Part shown: piece by piece, positions 7,101 through 16,185 of the stretch
Position numbering within the stretch: the first letter of the stretch is position 1
Layout: each line of letters opens with the position of its first letter
Assembly (NCBI GenBank): GCA_937929935.1
Contig: CALFUL010000008.1
Location: 1-64,000 of the forward strand
Direction of reading: 5' to 3'
DNA from: an uncultured Flavobacteriaceae bacterium
GTDB lineage: Bacteria; Bacteroidota; Bacteroidia; Flavobacteriales; Flavobacteriaceae
Length of the DNA: 64,000 nucleotides
The notes under the pieces: generated by a model
Database searches by the model: none
What the model saw: the letters and a program-made list of their open reading frames with translations, nothing else
Told to the model about the DNA's origin: nothing
Translations under genes and position numbers: made by a program

Positions 7101-9497
7101 ATGAGATACCTTTTATTTGTTATTACGTTCTGTTTATCAGCAATATATGTGTACAGTCAAAACTGTACCGCTATTTTGTTGGGTGAGGTTGTTGACTTTC
7201 ATGACAATACACCCTTAAAAAATGCAGTCATTGTTGTAACTGGTAAAAACCTCAAAACATCTTCAGATGAGTTTGGTAAGTTTACGTTCAAAAACCTTTG
7301 TGAAGTGGTTATTGAACTTGAAATATCACACCCAGAATGCACATCGCAATTTGTTACCATTTCTATTGAAGGCAATACCTATCAAAAGATTAGTTTAGAA
7401 CATCATCTTGAAGAACTTGACGAAGTAAAGGTTGTAGGCAAAACTGTTAAGCAAACAAATTCTGCACAAGAAGTTTCTTTAAATATAGAAACCATTGAAA
7501 AATATAGTAGTGCCACCTTGGGTGATGCATTAAATGAAATAGCAGGGGTTTCTACATTAAGTACAGGTGCTAATATTGTGAAGCCAGCTATTCATGGTTT
7601 AAATGGTAGTCGTGTATTAATGCTAAACAATGGCGTTAGAATGCAAGATATGGAATGGGGCGATGAGCATGCACCCAATGTAGATCTAAATTCTGCTGGT
7701 TCTGTTTCTGTTATTAAAGGGGCGGCTGCTCTGCAATATGGTGGCGATGCCATTGGCGGCGTTATTGTTTTAGATCAAGCACCTTTTGTGCGGATAGATT
7801 CACTTTACGGAAAAACCATTTTAAACGGAATTTCTAACGGTCGCGGAGGTTCTGCAAGCACTGAATTAGTTCGCACCTACGAAAACGGATTCTATGTTAA
7901 GGGACAAGCTTCTTTCAAACGTTTAGGCGATAGAGAAGCACCAGATTATGTGCTGTCGAACACAGGAGTTCAAGAAATAGGAGCTTCTTTAGCTTTGGGT
8001 AAAAATCTTTTTGAATGGGGATGGCATTTTAACTATTCATATTATCAGGCTGAGCTGGCAATTTTACGATCATCGCATGTAGGTAATAATGATGATTTAA
8101 TCAATGCTATTAATAGCCAAGAGCCTCTTGTTATTAATCCGTTTACCCATGAAATTGAGAATCCGCGTCAAGAAGTTAGTCATCATTTAGCAAAATTAGA
8201 AGTATACAAGCGTTTTGAAGGTTTAGGTAAACTTAAAGTTCAATATGACTTTCAAAGTAATAATAGATTTGAGTTTGATATAAGACGTGGCGTTGCTGAT
8301 AATCAAGCTGCACTAGATTTAAACTTAACCACGCATACGCTTGCCTCAGATTTCAAATGGGATGCTAACCAAGATTTTGAATTGCAGACTGGATTAATGC
8401 TACGCTACCAAAACAATTTTGCTGATCCTGCGACTGGTATTCGCAGATTAATTCCGGATTATGATAAATATGATTTTGGCGGATTTATTACCAGCGAATA
8501 TAGCCTGAGTGATGCCGTTGTTTTAGATGCGGGCTTACGCTATGATTTTAGTCAAGTTGATGCCAAGAAGTTTTACCAAAGTTCGCGCTGGGAAGAACGA
8601 GGTTATGATCAAGAATTTCAAGATTTAGTTATTGAAGAAGTTGGTAATCAAATATTGGTAAACCCTGACTTTACTTATCATAATTTTTCTGGTGCATTGG
8701 GACTTCAGTACACGGACTATAAGTCATCCGTTTTTAGAGCTAATTATGCTCTAGCGCAGCGCGCACCAAATCCTGCAGAACTATTTAGTGATGGTTTACA
8801 TCAGTCCGCCTCTCGAATAGAACTCGGAGATTTGAGGCTAACGAGTGAAACATCCCATAAAATATCATTATCCGCAGAAGGAAATTATAAGAATTGGGGA
8901 TACACCTTTGAACCCTACTTAAATATGATTTCAGATTTCATGTTTTTAGAACCCACCGGAGTAGAATTTACCATTCGCGGCGCTTTTCCAGTATGGGAGT
9001 ATCGCCAAACGAAGGCTCAATTATTAGGGTTAGATGTGAATGTATATACCAAGCCGCATCAAAACTGGAATTCAAATCATTCGTTCTCAATTGTTAAAGG
9101 CAAAGATGTAACTCAAGATGCACCCTTAATTAATATTCCGTCAGCAAACATTAAGAACAGCGTCACTTTCAATAAATTAAAATGGAAAGATCTTGAACTA
9201 AAACTAATCAGTGATTATGTTTTTGAACAAAATGAAGTTCTAGACAACTTTACCGTATTCTCGCCTGAGCAACAAGAAGAAGTTTTATTAGAAATAAATA
9301 GTGCTCCGGCCTCCTATCACCTACTTGGCTTTTTTGCGAAAACAAGTTTCAATTTGGGTAAGAAAACAAAACTCAGGTCAAGCATCACTGTGAACAACCT
9401 TTTAAATACCCAGTATAGAAATTACCTAAATCGTCAACGCTATTTTGCTGATGATTTGGGCCGAAATATCATGTTACAATTAAAATTAAATTATTAA
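7101..9497 (+). CDS. TonB-dependent outer-membrane receptor
   Basis: The 798-residue product has a signal peptide (cleavage near residue 20), a carboxypeptidase-like regulatory domain (about 25-110, with the TSSDEFGKFTF turn), a plug domain (about 125-230) and a C-terminal 22-strand beta-barrel ending in an aromatic-rich strand. It transports a ligand across the outer membrane using TonB energy. The plug contains MEWGDEHAPNVD, reminiscent of zinc receptors such as ZnuD with their acidic/histidine plug motif. The preceding small His-rich protein and following lipoprotein support a metal substrate, but this is an inference. Confidence 0.85.
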   Translation: MRYLLFVITFCLSAIYVYSQNCTAILLGEVVDFHDNTPLKNAVIVVTGKNLKTSSDEFGKFTFKNLCEVVIELEISHPECTSQFVTISIEGNTYQKISLEHHLEELDEVKVVGKTVKQTNSAQEVSLNIETIEKYSSATLGDALNEIAGVSTLSTGANIVKPAIHGLNGSRVLMLNNGVRMQDMEWGDEHAPNVDLNSAGSVSVIKGAAALQYGGDAIGGVIVLDQAPFVRIDSLYGKTILNGISNGRGGSASTELVRTYENGFYVKGQASFKRLGDREAPDYVLSNTGVQEIGASLALGKNLFEWGWHFNYSYYQAELAILRSSHVGNNDDLINAINSQEPLVINPFTHEIENPRQEVSHHLAKLEVYKRFEGLGKLKVQYDFQSNNRFEFDIRRGVADNQAALDLNLTTHTLASDFKWDANQDFELQTGLMLRYQNNFADPATGIRRLIPDYDKYDFGGFITSEYSLSDAVVLDAGLRYDFSQVDAKKFYQSSRWEERGYDQEFQDLVIEEVGNQILVNPDFTYHNFSGALGLQYTDYKSSVFRANYALAQRAPNPAELFSDGLHQSASRIELGDLRLTSETSHKISLSAEGNYKNWGYTFEPYLNMISDFMFLEPTGVEFTIRGAFPVWEYRQTKAQLLGLDVNVYTKPHQNWNSNHSFSIVKGKDVTQDAPLINIPSANIKNSVTFNKLKWKDLELKLISDYVFEQNEVLDNFTVFSPEQQEEVLLEINSAPASYHLLGFFAKTSFNLGKKTKLRSSITVNNLLNTQYRNYLNRQRYFADDLGRNIMLQLKLNY

Positions 9498-9516
9498 CAC
9501 TCAAATATTATTTACT

Positions 9517-10068
9517 ATGAAAATTATCAAATTATTAAGCCTGTTATTTGCGTTTATCTTCTTTACATCTTGTGATAATGATGATGATAACCCAGATGTA
9601 ATTAATGAAGAAGAAACCATTACCACTATTCGGGTAACGCTTACCGATCCTGAGTCTAATGTAATTACACTACAAAGCCAAGATTTAGATGGCGACGGCC
9701 CAAATGCTCCAGAAATTACAGTTTCTGGTAATTTAGCTGGCAATACTACCTACAGCGGAACAGTTGAATTTTTAAACGAAACTGAGAGTCCGGCAGAAAA
9801 TATTACTGAGGAGGTTAATGAAGAAGCTGATGAGCATCAAGTTATTTATTCAACATCTGGTTCAATTCAAAGTTTAACCACTACTGATGTTGATGGAAAC
9901 GGAGATGACTTAGGTCTATCTTTTAATATGATAACCAATACAGCCGGAGACGCGACCATAACGTTAACACTAAGACACGAACCTACTAAACCAAATGATG
10001 GTACTTTGTCTGGCGCTGGCGGCGAAACAGATGCTACAGCCACATTCAGCGTTTTAATTACGGAGTAA
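9517..10068 (+). CDS. acidic lipoprotein paired with TonB receptor
   Basis: This 183-residue lipoprotein has a lipobox (FTSC, cysteine near residue 19) followed by a very acidic stretch (DNDDDNPD) that is common in surface-exposed Bacteroidota lipoproteins. The mature part contains SQDLDGDGPNAPEITVSG and the acidic segment EEADEHQVIYS. I recall relatives annotated as 'type 1 periplasmic binding fold' proteins beside similar receptors, but the label has little functional support. The gene starts 19 bp after the receptor gene, so they are probably co-transcribed and the lipoprotein may be the receptor partner. Confidence 0.65.
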   Translation: MKIIKLLSLLFAFIFFTSCDNDDDNPDVINEEETITTIRVTLTDPESNVITLQSQDLDGDGPNAPEITVSGNLAGNTTYSGTVEFLNETESPAENITEEVNEEADEHQVIYSTSGSIQSLTTTDVDGNGDDLGLSFNMITNTAGDATITLTLRHEPTKPNDGTLSGAGGETDATATFSVLITE

Positions 10069-10088
10069 AAAAATAAGATTTATTTTTT
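10068..10088. terminator. possible weak A/T-only bidirectional terminator
   Basis: AAAAAATAA and TTATTTTTT form a perfect 9-bp A/T stem with a 3-base loop between two convergent genes. The stem has no G-C pair, so its strength is doubtful. Confidence 0.4.
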
Positions 10089-10092
10089 AGAA

Positions 10093-10398
10093 TCAAGGGT
10101 CGACTTCAATAGTACGGCCCTTTTCTTTTGTCTTGAAAACATGGGTATATAGCCACATCAGGGTAAAAGTAGGAATCACATCTAAACCTGGTATTAATTC
10201 TTCAACAAAGGCAAATGCTCCAGCTGCTTGACCGGCCTTACCTTTATACATTCTGGTCATAAGCCAGGCCGCAATGGGCGCCCATATAACATCTGTGAAT
10301 TCGCCAATAAAAGGAATGGTAAAAGATAGCATACCTACACCATCAAAAAGAAGACTCATGAACAAGTCTTGATATTTATTGCTTTTTGTTTTTGACAT
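10093..10398 (-). CDS. small membrane protein of unknown function
   Basis: The 101-residue product has hydrophobic stretches around residues 14-30, 36-48 and 64-88, and a short positively charged start. It contains conserved-looking prolines and glycines (FTIPFIGEFTDVIWAP, EELIPGLDVIPTF). I do not recognise the family. It is transcribed convergently with the lipoprotein gene and lies 52 bp downstream of folE on the same strand, possibly sharing its transcript. Confidence 0.55.
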   Translation of the reverse strand: MSKTKSNKYQDLFMSLLFDGVGMLSFTIPFIGEFTDVIWAPIAAWLMTRMYKGKAGQAAGAFAFVEELIPGLDVIPTFTLMWLYTHVFKTKEKGRTIEVDP

Positions 10399-10450
10399 CG
10401 GTTAAAATTAGTAGTTCACTTTTAAATGAGCAACAACGATGCCAAATTAC

Positions 10451-11050
10451 TTATGACAATCTTGAACCAATTAGTTTAAGAAATTCGTTACGAGTTTCGA
10501 TTTTTTCAAACTGTCCTCGAAAGCCAGAAGTGGTCGTTACAGAATTCTGCTTTTGAACGCCTCTCATCATCATACACATGTGCGAAGCCTCTATAACAAC
10601 AGCGACACCTTGTGGTTTTAAAGTGCTATTAATACACTCAAGAATATCATGTGTCAAACGCTCTTGTACTTGTAATCTTCTTGCAAAAACATCAACTATT
10701 CGAGGTATTTTACTCAATCCAACAATATGTCCGTTAGGAATATAAGCGATATGCGCTTTTCCAAAAAATGGCAACATATGATGTTCACATAAAGAATACA
10801 ATTCAATATCTTTAATAATGACCATGTCATCATAATCTTCAGCAAACATGGCACCTTTTAAAATCTCAACAGGGTCCTGCTTGTAGCCTTGTGTTAAAAA
10901 TAGCATTGCTTTTGCTGCACGTTCGGGCGTTTTAACTAAACCTTCTCTAGTAATATCCTCTCCTACTCCATTTATTATATCGGTGTATTGAGCCTGAACT
11001 TTATTTTTAGCTTCAATATTATATTCTTCAAAGTGGCTGTAGTTTGACAT
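10451..11050 (-). CDS. folE: GTP cyclohydrolase I
   Basis: FolE converts GTP to 7,8-dihydroneopterin triphosphate, the first step of folate and pterin synthesis and, in many bacteria, of queuosine synthesis. The 199-residue protein is of usual length. The zinc ligands C88 and H91 ([10 protein letters not shown]) and C159 (SHMCMM) are present, as is the GTP-binding stretch [11 protein letters not shown]. It is cytoplasmic and acts as a homodecamer in known members. The upstream region to the divergent ABC gene is about 200 bp and A/T-rich. Confidence 0.95.
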   Translation of the reverse strand: MSNYSHFEEYNIEAKNKVQAQYTDIINGVGEDITREGLVKTPERAAKAMLFLTQGYKQDPVEILKGAMFAEDYDDMVIIKDIELYSLCEHHMLPFFGKAHIAYIPNGHIVGLSKIPRIVDVFARRLQVQERLTHDILECINSTLKPQGVAVVIEASHMCMMMRGVQKQNSVTTTSGFRGQFEKIETRNEFLKLIGSRLS

Positions 11051-11252
11051 TTATTTTTTGTTTAATTATTTTTTATTTTTCTTAAACAAATATACAATTA
11101 ATTTGTTCTAGAAAATAAAATTAAGCTATTCTATCGTCCTAGAAAAAAGAATATAAATAGGATAAATCAAAAAAAAATAAAGAACTGCTATCTTTAAAAT
11201 TCTTTTGCAAAGTCAAGCCTAATGTTTACTTTCATCCTGTAAATATTTATTG

Positions 11253-11909
11253 ATGATAAAAGCAACAAATGTTAAGAAAACTTATGGCAACCTTGATGTT
11301 CTAAGGGGCGTAAGTTTACATATTAAAAAAGGAGAAGTTGTTTCTATTGTAGGGGCTTCGGGTGCTGGTAAAACTACCTTGTTACAAATTTTAGGTACAT
11401 TAGACAACCCTTCTGAATCACAGGGTAGCTTAGAAATTAATAACACCCTTGTTTCTAATTTATCACAGAAAGATTTAGCCCGTTTTCGAAATGAACACAT
11501 CGGGTTCATTTTTCAATTCCATCAACTTTTACCAGAATTTACAGCTCTAGAAAACGTTTGTATTCCTGCTTTTATAAAAAAGACCCCTAAGAAAGAAGCT
11601 GAGAAAAAGGCTAAGAAGTTACTTGATTTCTTGGGATTAACAGAACGTTACCATCATAAGCCAGCGGCATTATCTGGTGGCGAACAACAACGTGTTGCTG
11701 TTGCGAGGGCATTGATCAATAATCCTTCGGTTATTTTTGCGGATGAACCAAGCGGGAATTTAGACTCAGAAAGTGCCGATAATCTGCATCAATTATTTTT
11801 CAAATTACGAGATGAATTCGGACAGACCTTTGTTATTGTTACTCACAATGATGAGTTAGCAGATATGGCTGATCGCAAATTGACAATGGTTGATGGCCTC
11901 ATCATTTAA
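11253..11909 (+). CDS. LolD-like ABC transporter ATPase
   Basis: This 218-residue ATP-binding subunit has Walker [10 protein letters not shown] (about 34-42), a Q-loop in [16 protein letters not shown], the signature LSGGEQQR and Walker B VIFADEP followed by SGNLDS. The sequence is typical of the MacB/LolD/FtsE group; LolD drives lipoprotein release from the inner membrane. No permease gene is adjacent, which is common for flavobacterial LolD-like proteins. A TTG codon immediately precedes the ATG at 11253; the ATG is preferred. The next gene follows after 56 bp. Confidence 0.8.
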   Translation: MIKATNVKKTYGNLDVLRGVSLHIKKGEVVSIVGASGAGKTTLLQILGTLDNPSESQGSLEINNTLVSNLSQKDLARFRNEHIGFIFQFHQLLPEFTALENVCIPAFIKKTPKKEAEKKAKKLLDFLGLTERYHHKPAALSGGEQQRVAVARALINNPSVIFADEPSGNLDSESADNLHQLFFKLRDEFGQTFVIVTHNDELADMADRKLTMVDGLII

Positions 11910-11965
11910 AGTCAAACTATTTAAGTACTAGTCACTAGTTGCTTCTCTTTTTTTATGACTCATCA

Positions 11966-12730
11966 ATGAACAAAACAGAACTTAAAGACTTTTTAGATGC
12001 AAAAGTTTTGCAGTACAACCATCCTAAATTTATAGAAAGTGATCCAATTCAAATTCCGCATCAATTTTCTAAAAAAGAAGATATTGAAATAAGTGCCTTT
12101 TTAACGGCAACAATTGCTTGGGGAAATAGAAAGAGTATCATCAATAATGCAAACCGTTTGATGACACTTCTCGATTTTGCTCCGCATGACTTTGTACTCA
12201 ATCATAAAGACACAGATTTAGATAAGTTAAGCGGCTTTGTTCATAGAACGTTCAATGCCAATGATTTGACGTATTTTATTCAAAGTCTTAAAAATATTTA
12301 CACGCATCATAAAGGCTTAGAACCTATTTTTAAAGAAAATAGCTCCGTTAATACAATGCAACCAGCTATAGCAGCATTTAAGAAAGTATTTTTTGAAATA
12401 CCGCACCCACAAAGAACAACAAAACACGTAAGCGACCCTTTAAAAGGTAGTGCAGCAAAACGTATCAATATGTTTTTAAGATGGATGGTACGTGACAATA
12501 GCACAGGTGTTGATTTCGGCATATGGAAAAGTATTGACCCTTCACAGCTTTCATGCCCCCTAGATGTTCATTCAGGTAATGTTGCCCGTAAATTAAAATT
12601 GCTTACAAGGAAGCAAAACGATGCTAAGGCCTTAGCTGAATTAGATAGTAGTCTAAGAAAACTAGACCCCATAGACCCTGTTAAATATGACTTCGCTTTA
12701 TTCGGACTGGGTGTATTCGAAAAGTTCTAA
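11966..12730 (+). CDS. TIGR02757 (DUF2400) family protein
   Basis: The 254-residue product matches the TIGR02757/DUF2400 family by its segments AFLTATIAWGNRKSIINNA, RINMFLRWMVRD, and LDVHSGNVARKL near the C-terminus. The fold is predicted to be related to helix-hairpin-helix DNA glycosylases, but no activity is established to my knowledge. The ATG at 11966 begins the conserved part (MNKTELKDFL); upstream codons in frame are TTG only. It has no signal peptide. Confidence 0.8.
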   Translation: MNKTELKDFLDAKVLQYNHPKFIESDPIQIPHQFSKKEDIEISAFLTATIAWGNRKSIINNANRLMTLLDFAPHDFVLNHKDTDLDKLSGFVHRTFNANDLTYFIQSLKNIYTHHKGLEPIFKENSSVNTMQPAIAAFKKVFFEIPHPQRTTKHVSDPLKGSAAKRINMFLRWMVRDNSTGVDFGIWKSIDPSQLSCPLDVHSGNVARKLKLLTRKQNDAKALAELDSSLRKLDPIDPVKYDFALFGLGVFEKF

Positions 12731-12790
12731 ACTAAATGGAAATACGAACAACTTGAAACGAAGTTGGAAATTAAAATACCAATACACTGT

Positions 12791-12810
12791 CACTTCGAGC
12801 GGAGTCGAGA
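12791..12810. repeat. short dispersed flavobacterial repeat
   Basis: CACTTCGAGCGGAGTCGAGA is a short word of a type scattered through intergenic DNA of many Flavobacteriaceae. A related word, TTGAGCGTAGTCGAAATG, occurs at 28791-28808 in this window. The rest of 12731-12877 holds no gene that I can see. Confidence 0.5.
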
Positions 12811-12877
12811 ACTTAGGAACACGGAATCTAAAATACTAAATGAGACTGACAAAAAATCAAAATCCATTAATTGTCAA

Positions 12878-14008
12878 CTATTTAGAAACAATCCCCATAT
12901 TCCCTAAATCCAACGGAATGGTTTTTCCGCCTTCTTTTATTGATTGATAAATTGCCTCAACAATAATCATATCACGTTTTCCCATTTCTCCGGGTGCAAC
13001 ATTCGGTGTACCCATTAATATATGTTTCGCAAAATCATCCATTTGCAATTTTTGCTGTCTTTCATGTTCAAACTTAATTTCATCTCCTTTTGACGTCCTT
13101 CCTTTTAATGGCCCATAGTTATTTGCGGGGTTGAGTTCAAACCAACCCTTTTTACCAGTGGCAAATAATCTATTTATATTGGCATTATGCGAAGTCATTA
13201 TATTACCAAAAGCTCCATTAGAAAATTCAAACTGCGCCGTGATAGTTTCATCGGTATCTTTAAAATAATCTGGCCGCGTGCTAAATTCTTGAGCTCTTAC
13301 ATTTGAAGGATTCATTCCTGTACCATAAATGGCACTTTGAATAGCATAAACTCCCATATTCATCAACGCCCCACCACCTGACAGCTTTCTTTTCAAACGC
13401 CATTGATTAGGGTTTGTATTAGAAAAATAGGCAGCATCTGCTGAAATATATTGAACCTCTCCAAAGGTTTTTTCTTTTACAAATCGTTTAATTTCTTTTG
13501 TGTACGGTTCAGAATGCAAACGATAACCAACACTTAGTTTAACATTTGCTTTGTTGCAGGCTTCTATTATTGCATTACATTCTAACACACTAATGGCCAT
13601 AGGTTTTTCACATATAACATGTTTTCCTGCTTTTGCTGCCCGAATACAAAAATCAGCATGCATACTATTGGGTAGCACTACATAAACAATATCAATGCTA
13701 TCATTTTTAGCGATTTCATCAAAATTTTCATAATTATAAATGTTCTCTTTTGGGATGCCATACTTATCTGCCCAAATCTTTTCTTTTTCAGGTGTACCTG
13801 TGACTATAGCTGCTAATTGGCAATGTTCAGTTTCTTGTAAAGAAGGAGCTAATTCATACGTGCTATACGTCCCTAAACCGACTAAGGCTATACCTAATTT
13901 TTTCTTGTTTTGAGTGTTTTCCATACCACAGGCTAAGGGCATCCCTGCCAACAAAGTGGTCCCAAGAAAACCTTGACCCACTTTTTTATTAAAATTTCTT
14001 CTATCCAT
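12878..14008 (-). CDS. Gfo/Idh/MocA family oxidoreductase
   Basis: This 376-residue protein has an N-terminal NAD(P)-binding Rossmann domain (GIALVGLGTYST, about 38-49) and the family motif CEKPMAIS near residue 135. The N-terminus MDRRNFNKKVGQGFLG with a following hydrophobic stretch resembles a twin-arginine signal, so the enzyme may be exported to the periplasm with bound cofactor, as for glycoside-acting members. Substrate is probably a sugar or sugar derivative, but which one cannot be said. The gene is isolated, convergent with the TIGR02757 gene. Confidence 0.8.
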   Translation of the reverse strand: MDRRNFNKKVGQGFLGTTLLAGMPLACGMENTQNKKKLGIALVGLGTYSTYELAPSLQETEHCQLAAIVTGTPEKEKIWADKYGIPKENIYNYENFDEIAKNDSIDIVYVVLPNSMHADFCIRAAKAGKHVICEKPMAISVLECNAIIEACNKANVKLSVGYRLHSEPYTKEIKRFVKEKTFGEVQYISADAAYFSNTNPNQWRLKRKLSGGGALMNMGVYAIQSAIYGTGMNPSNVRAQEFSTRPDYFKDTDETITAQFEFSNGAFGNIMTSHNANINRLFATGKKGWFELNPANNYGPLKGRTSKGDEIKFEHERQQKLQMDDFAKHILMGTPNVAPGEMGKRDMIIVEAIYQSIKEGGKTIPLDLGNMGIVSK

Positions 14009-14160
14009 CCTTTAAATATTTATCCCTGAAAAGGTTCCTTGTAATCCCCTTAAAAATACAAATAAATTTAACCAAGCATAGTTATTACAAGACTCCCTAT
14101 TCAAATTAAAAAACTCGACTTTTTTTCATACATTTAAACAGGACTAATTCAAACTATAAA

Positions 14161-15648
14161 ATGAAAAAAACCATACTTTTTCTCGCCTTTATTTTCTTAG
14201 CATTTCAGTTATCAAATGCACAAAATAGAAAATTACCCATTGACACAACGGTTACCACCCAACACAGTGTTACTATTAATGGTAACCCCATCAACTATAC
14301 CGCAAAAACAGGCACACAACCCGTTTGGGATGAAAAAGGAGAACCCGTTGCTTCGCTTCATTATACGTACTACACACGAAACGGAGTAAAAGATAGAGCC
14401 TCAAGACCTTTATTGATTTCTTTCAATGGCGGACCAGGTTCTGGATCTGTTTGGATGCACTTAGCATATACCGGGCCACGTGTTTTAAAAATTGATGATG
14501 AAGGCTACCCTGTTCAGCCCTATGGTGTGAAAGCGAATCCTTTTTCAGTTTTAGATGTAACTGATATTGTGTATGTAAATCCCGCAAATACAGGCTATAG
14601 CCGTACCATACCTGAATCTGGCAAAGAAGTGAAGCGTGATATGTTTTTTGGTATTAATGCTGATGTTAAATATCTGGCAGAATGGCTAAATACATTTGTG
14701 ACACGAAATAACCGCTGGCGCTCGCCAAAATATATTGTGGGCGAAAGTTATGGCGGTACGCGTGTTATGGGACTTTCATTAGCGCTACAAAACCAACAAT
14801 GGATGTATCTCAATGGCGTCATTATGGTTTCGCCTGCAGATTATAAAGTAATACGTGTTGGCGGACCTGTTTCTGACGGAATTAACCTGCCGTATTTTAC
14901 CGCGGCAGCATGGCATCATAAGGCCTTACCTCCTGCCCTTCAGAATAAAGATTTGTTAGAGATACTACCCGAATCTGAAGCATACGCTGTAAACACTTTA
15001 ATTCCTGCTTTGGCGAAAGGCGGGTTTATAACTGATGCAGAACGCGAATCTGTAGCTGATAAAATGGCATACTATTCAGGGCTATCTAAAAAAGAAATTC
15101 TAGATCAAAACTTAGTCGTACCTACTGGTTACTTCTGGAAAAATCTTTTAAAAGATCGTGGCACTACAATTGGGCGTCTTGATTCGCGCTATTTAGGTAT
15201 TGACAGGCAACAAGCTGGCATGAGACCTGATTACAGTGCTGAATTAACCTCTTGGCTACACAGCTTTACGCCTGCTATAAATTATTATCTGCAAGAAGAA
15301 TTAAAATTTAAAACAGATATCAAATACAATATGTTTGGCCCGGTTCATCCTTGGAATAATGAAAATGATAACACCCGTGACAATTTACGTCAGGCCATGG
15401 CACAAAACCCATATCTAAATGTATTGGTACAATCTGGGTATTATGATGGCGCTACCACCTATTTCAATGCAAAATATACCATGTGGCAAGTTGACCCAAG
15501 TGGTAAAATGAAAGATCGCTTTCAGTTTAAAGGCTACCGATCTGGTCATATGATGTATTTACGTCGTGAAGATTTAGAAAATGCCAACAATGATATTCGC
15601 GATTTCATAAAACGCACTGTAGCAAATGGGAAGTCGGCGAAGTACTAA
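14161..15648 (+). CDS. S10-like serine carboxypeptidase
   Basis: The 495-residue exported enzyme has a signal peptide ending near SNAQ (residue 21). It carries the oxyanion motif NGGPGSGS (about 90-96), the nucleophile motif GESYGG with S196, and a C-terminal RSGHMMYLR that supplies the catalytic histidine, all features of the alpha/beta-hydrolase peptidase family S10. It probably removes C-terminal residues from peptides in the periplasm or outside. The stop codon is followed almost at once by eleven copies of a 7-bp repeat. Confidence 0.85.
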   Translation: MKKTILFLAFIFLAFQLSNAQNRKLPIDTTVTTQHSVTINGNPINYTAKTGTQPVWDEKGEPVASLHYTYYTRNGVKDRASRPLLISFNGGPGSGSVWMHLAYTGPRVLKIDDEGYPVQPYGVKANPFSVLDVTDIVYVNPANTGYSRTIPESGKEVKRDMFFGINADVKYLAEWLNTFVTRNNRWRSPKYIVGESYGGTRVMGLSLALQNQQWMYLNGVIMVSPADYKVIRVGGPVSDGINLPYFTAAAWHHKALPPALQNKDLLEILPESEAYAVNTLIPALAKGGFITDAERESVADKMAYYSGLSKKEILDQNLVVPTGYFWKNLLKDRGTTIGRLDSRYLGIDRQQAGMRPDYSAELTSWLHSFTPAINYYLQEELKFKTDIKYNMFGPVHPWNNENDNTRDNLRQAMAQNPYLNVLVQSGYYDGATTYFNAKYTMWQVDPSGKMKDRFQFKGYRSGHMMYLRREDLENANNDIRDFIKRTVANGKSAKY

Positions 15649-15651
15649 GTT

Positions 15652-15728
15652 TTAAGTGTTAAGTGTTAAGTGTTAAGTGTTAAGTGTTAAGTGTTAAGTG
15701 TTAAGTGTTAAGTGTTAAGTGTTAAGTG
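15652..15728. repeat. exact 11 x 7-bp tandem repeat (TTAAGTG)
   Basis: The unit TTAAGTG occurs eleven times in succession without a mismatch, starting four bases after the stop codon of the S10 peptidase gene. Read as pairs the units do not form long hairpins. The following 130 bp contain a looser repetition of CACTATTAAAC. Copy number is likely to vary between strains by slippage. Confidence 0.95.
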
Positions 15729-15893
15729 AAAATTAATTTTTAACCTTATAAACTCCTACACTAATTCACTATTAAACTAATACACTATTAAACCAATCCA
15801 CCTTTAAGCTTTAACGCATTAATTATCAAATAGTTAACTTATACGGTTGTAACAATTCATTTGTTTTTACTACACATAATTAAAAGAAAGATT

Positions 15894-16172
15894 ATGGGAT
15901 ATGCAGGACAACCAATGAAAGTAATCAAAGCTAACAGAGCTTTACTTAAAAAAGGAAACACTTTTAAAAAGGTAAAAGAAATGTTTTTAGATTCCGCTAA
16001 AACCACGGAAGTTGAATTCAAGAAAGTTTCTCCTCAGAAATTAGCTCAAATTAAAAATGAGATAAGAAGAAAGGCGAAAGAAGATGCTTTGAAAGAAATA
16101 ATCATATATGGGGGTTTAGCTGTTATTCTTTTAGGAACGGCAATCTACTTTTTGTTTAAATTATTTAATTAA
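15894..16172 (+). CDS. small C-terminally anchored membrane protein
   Basis: This 92-residue protein is basic over residues 8-65 and ends in a single hydrophobic helix (about 70-89), so it is probably tail-anchored in the inner membrane. The ATG at 15894 follows an A-rich leader; an upstream TTG in frame is less plausible. I do not recognise the family with confidence, though such short proteins are common in Flavobacteriaceae. The nitrilase-family gene follows 13 bp later and is likely co-transcribed. Confidence 0.6.
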   Translation: MGYAGQPMKVIKANRALLKKGNTFKKVKEMFLDSAKTTEVEFKKVSPQKLAQIKNEIRRKAKEDALKEIIIYGGLAVILLGTAIYFLFKLFN

Positions 16173-16185
16173 ATAGCTTTACGCT

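Noticed and set aside
15652-15728. Tandem TTAAGTG array as CRISPR or as replication origin iterons
   Set aside because: The 7-bp units have no spacers, and there is no dnaA-type box cluster or replication gene nearby.
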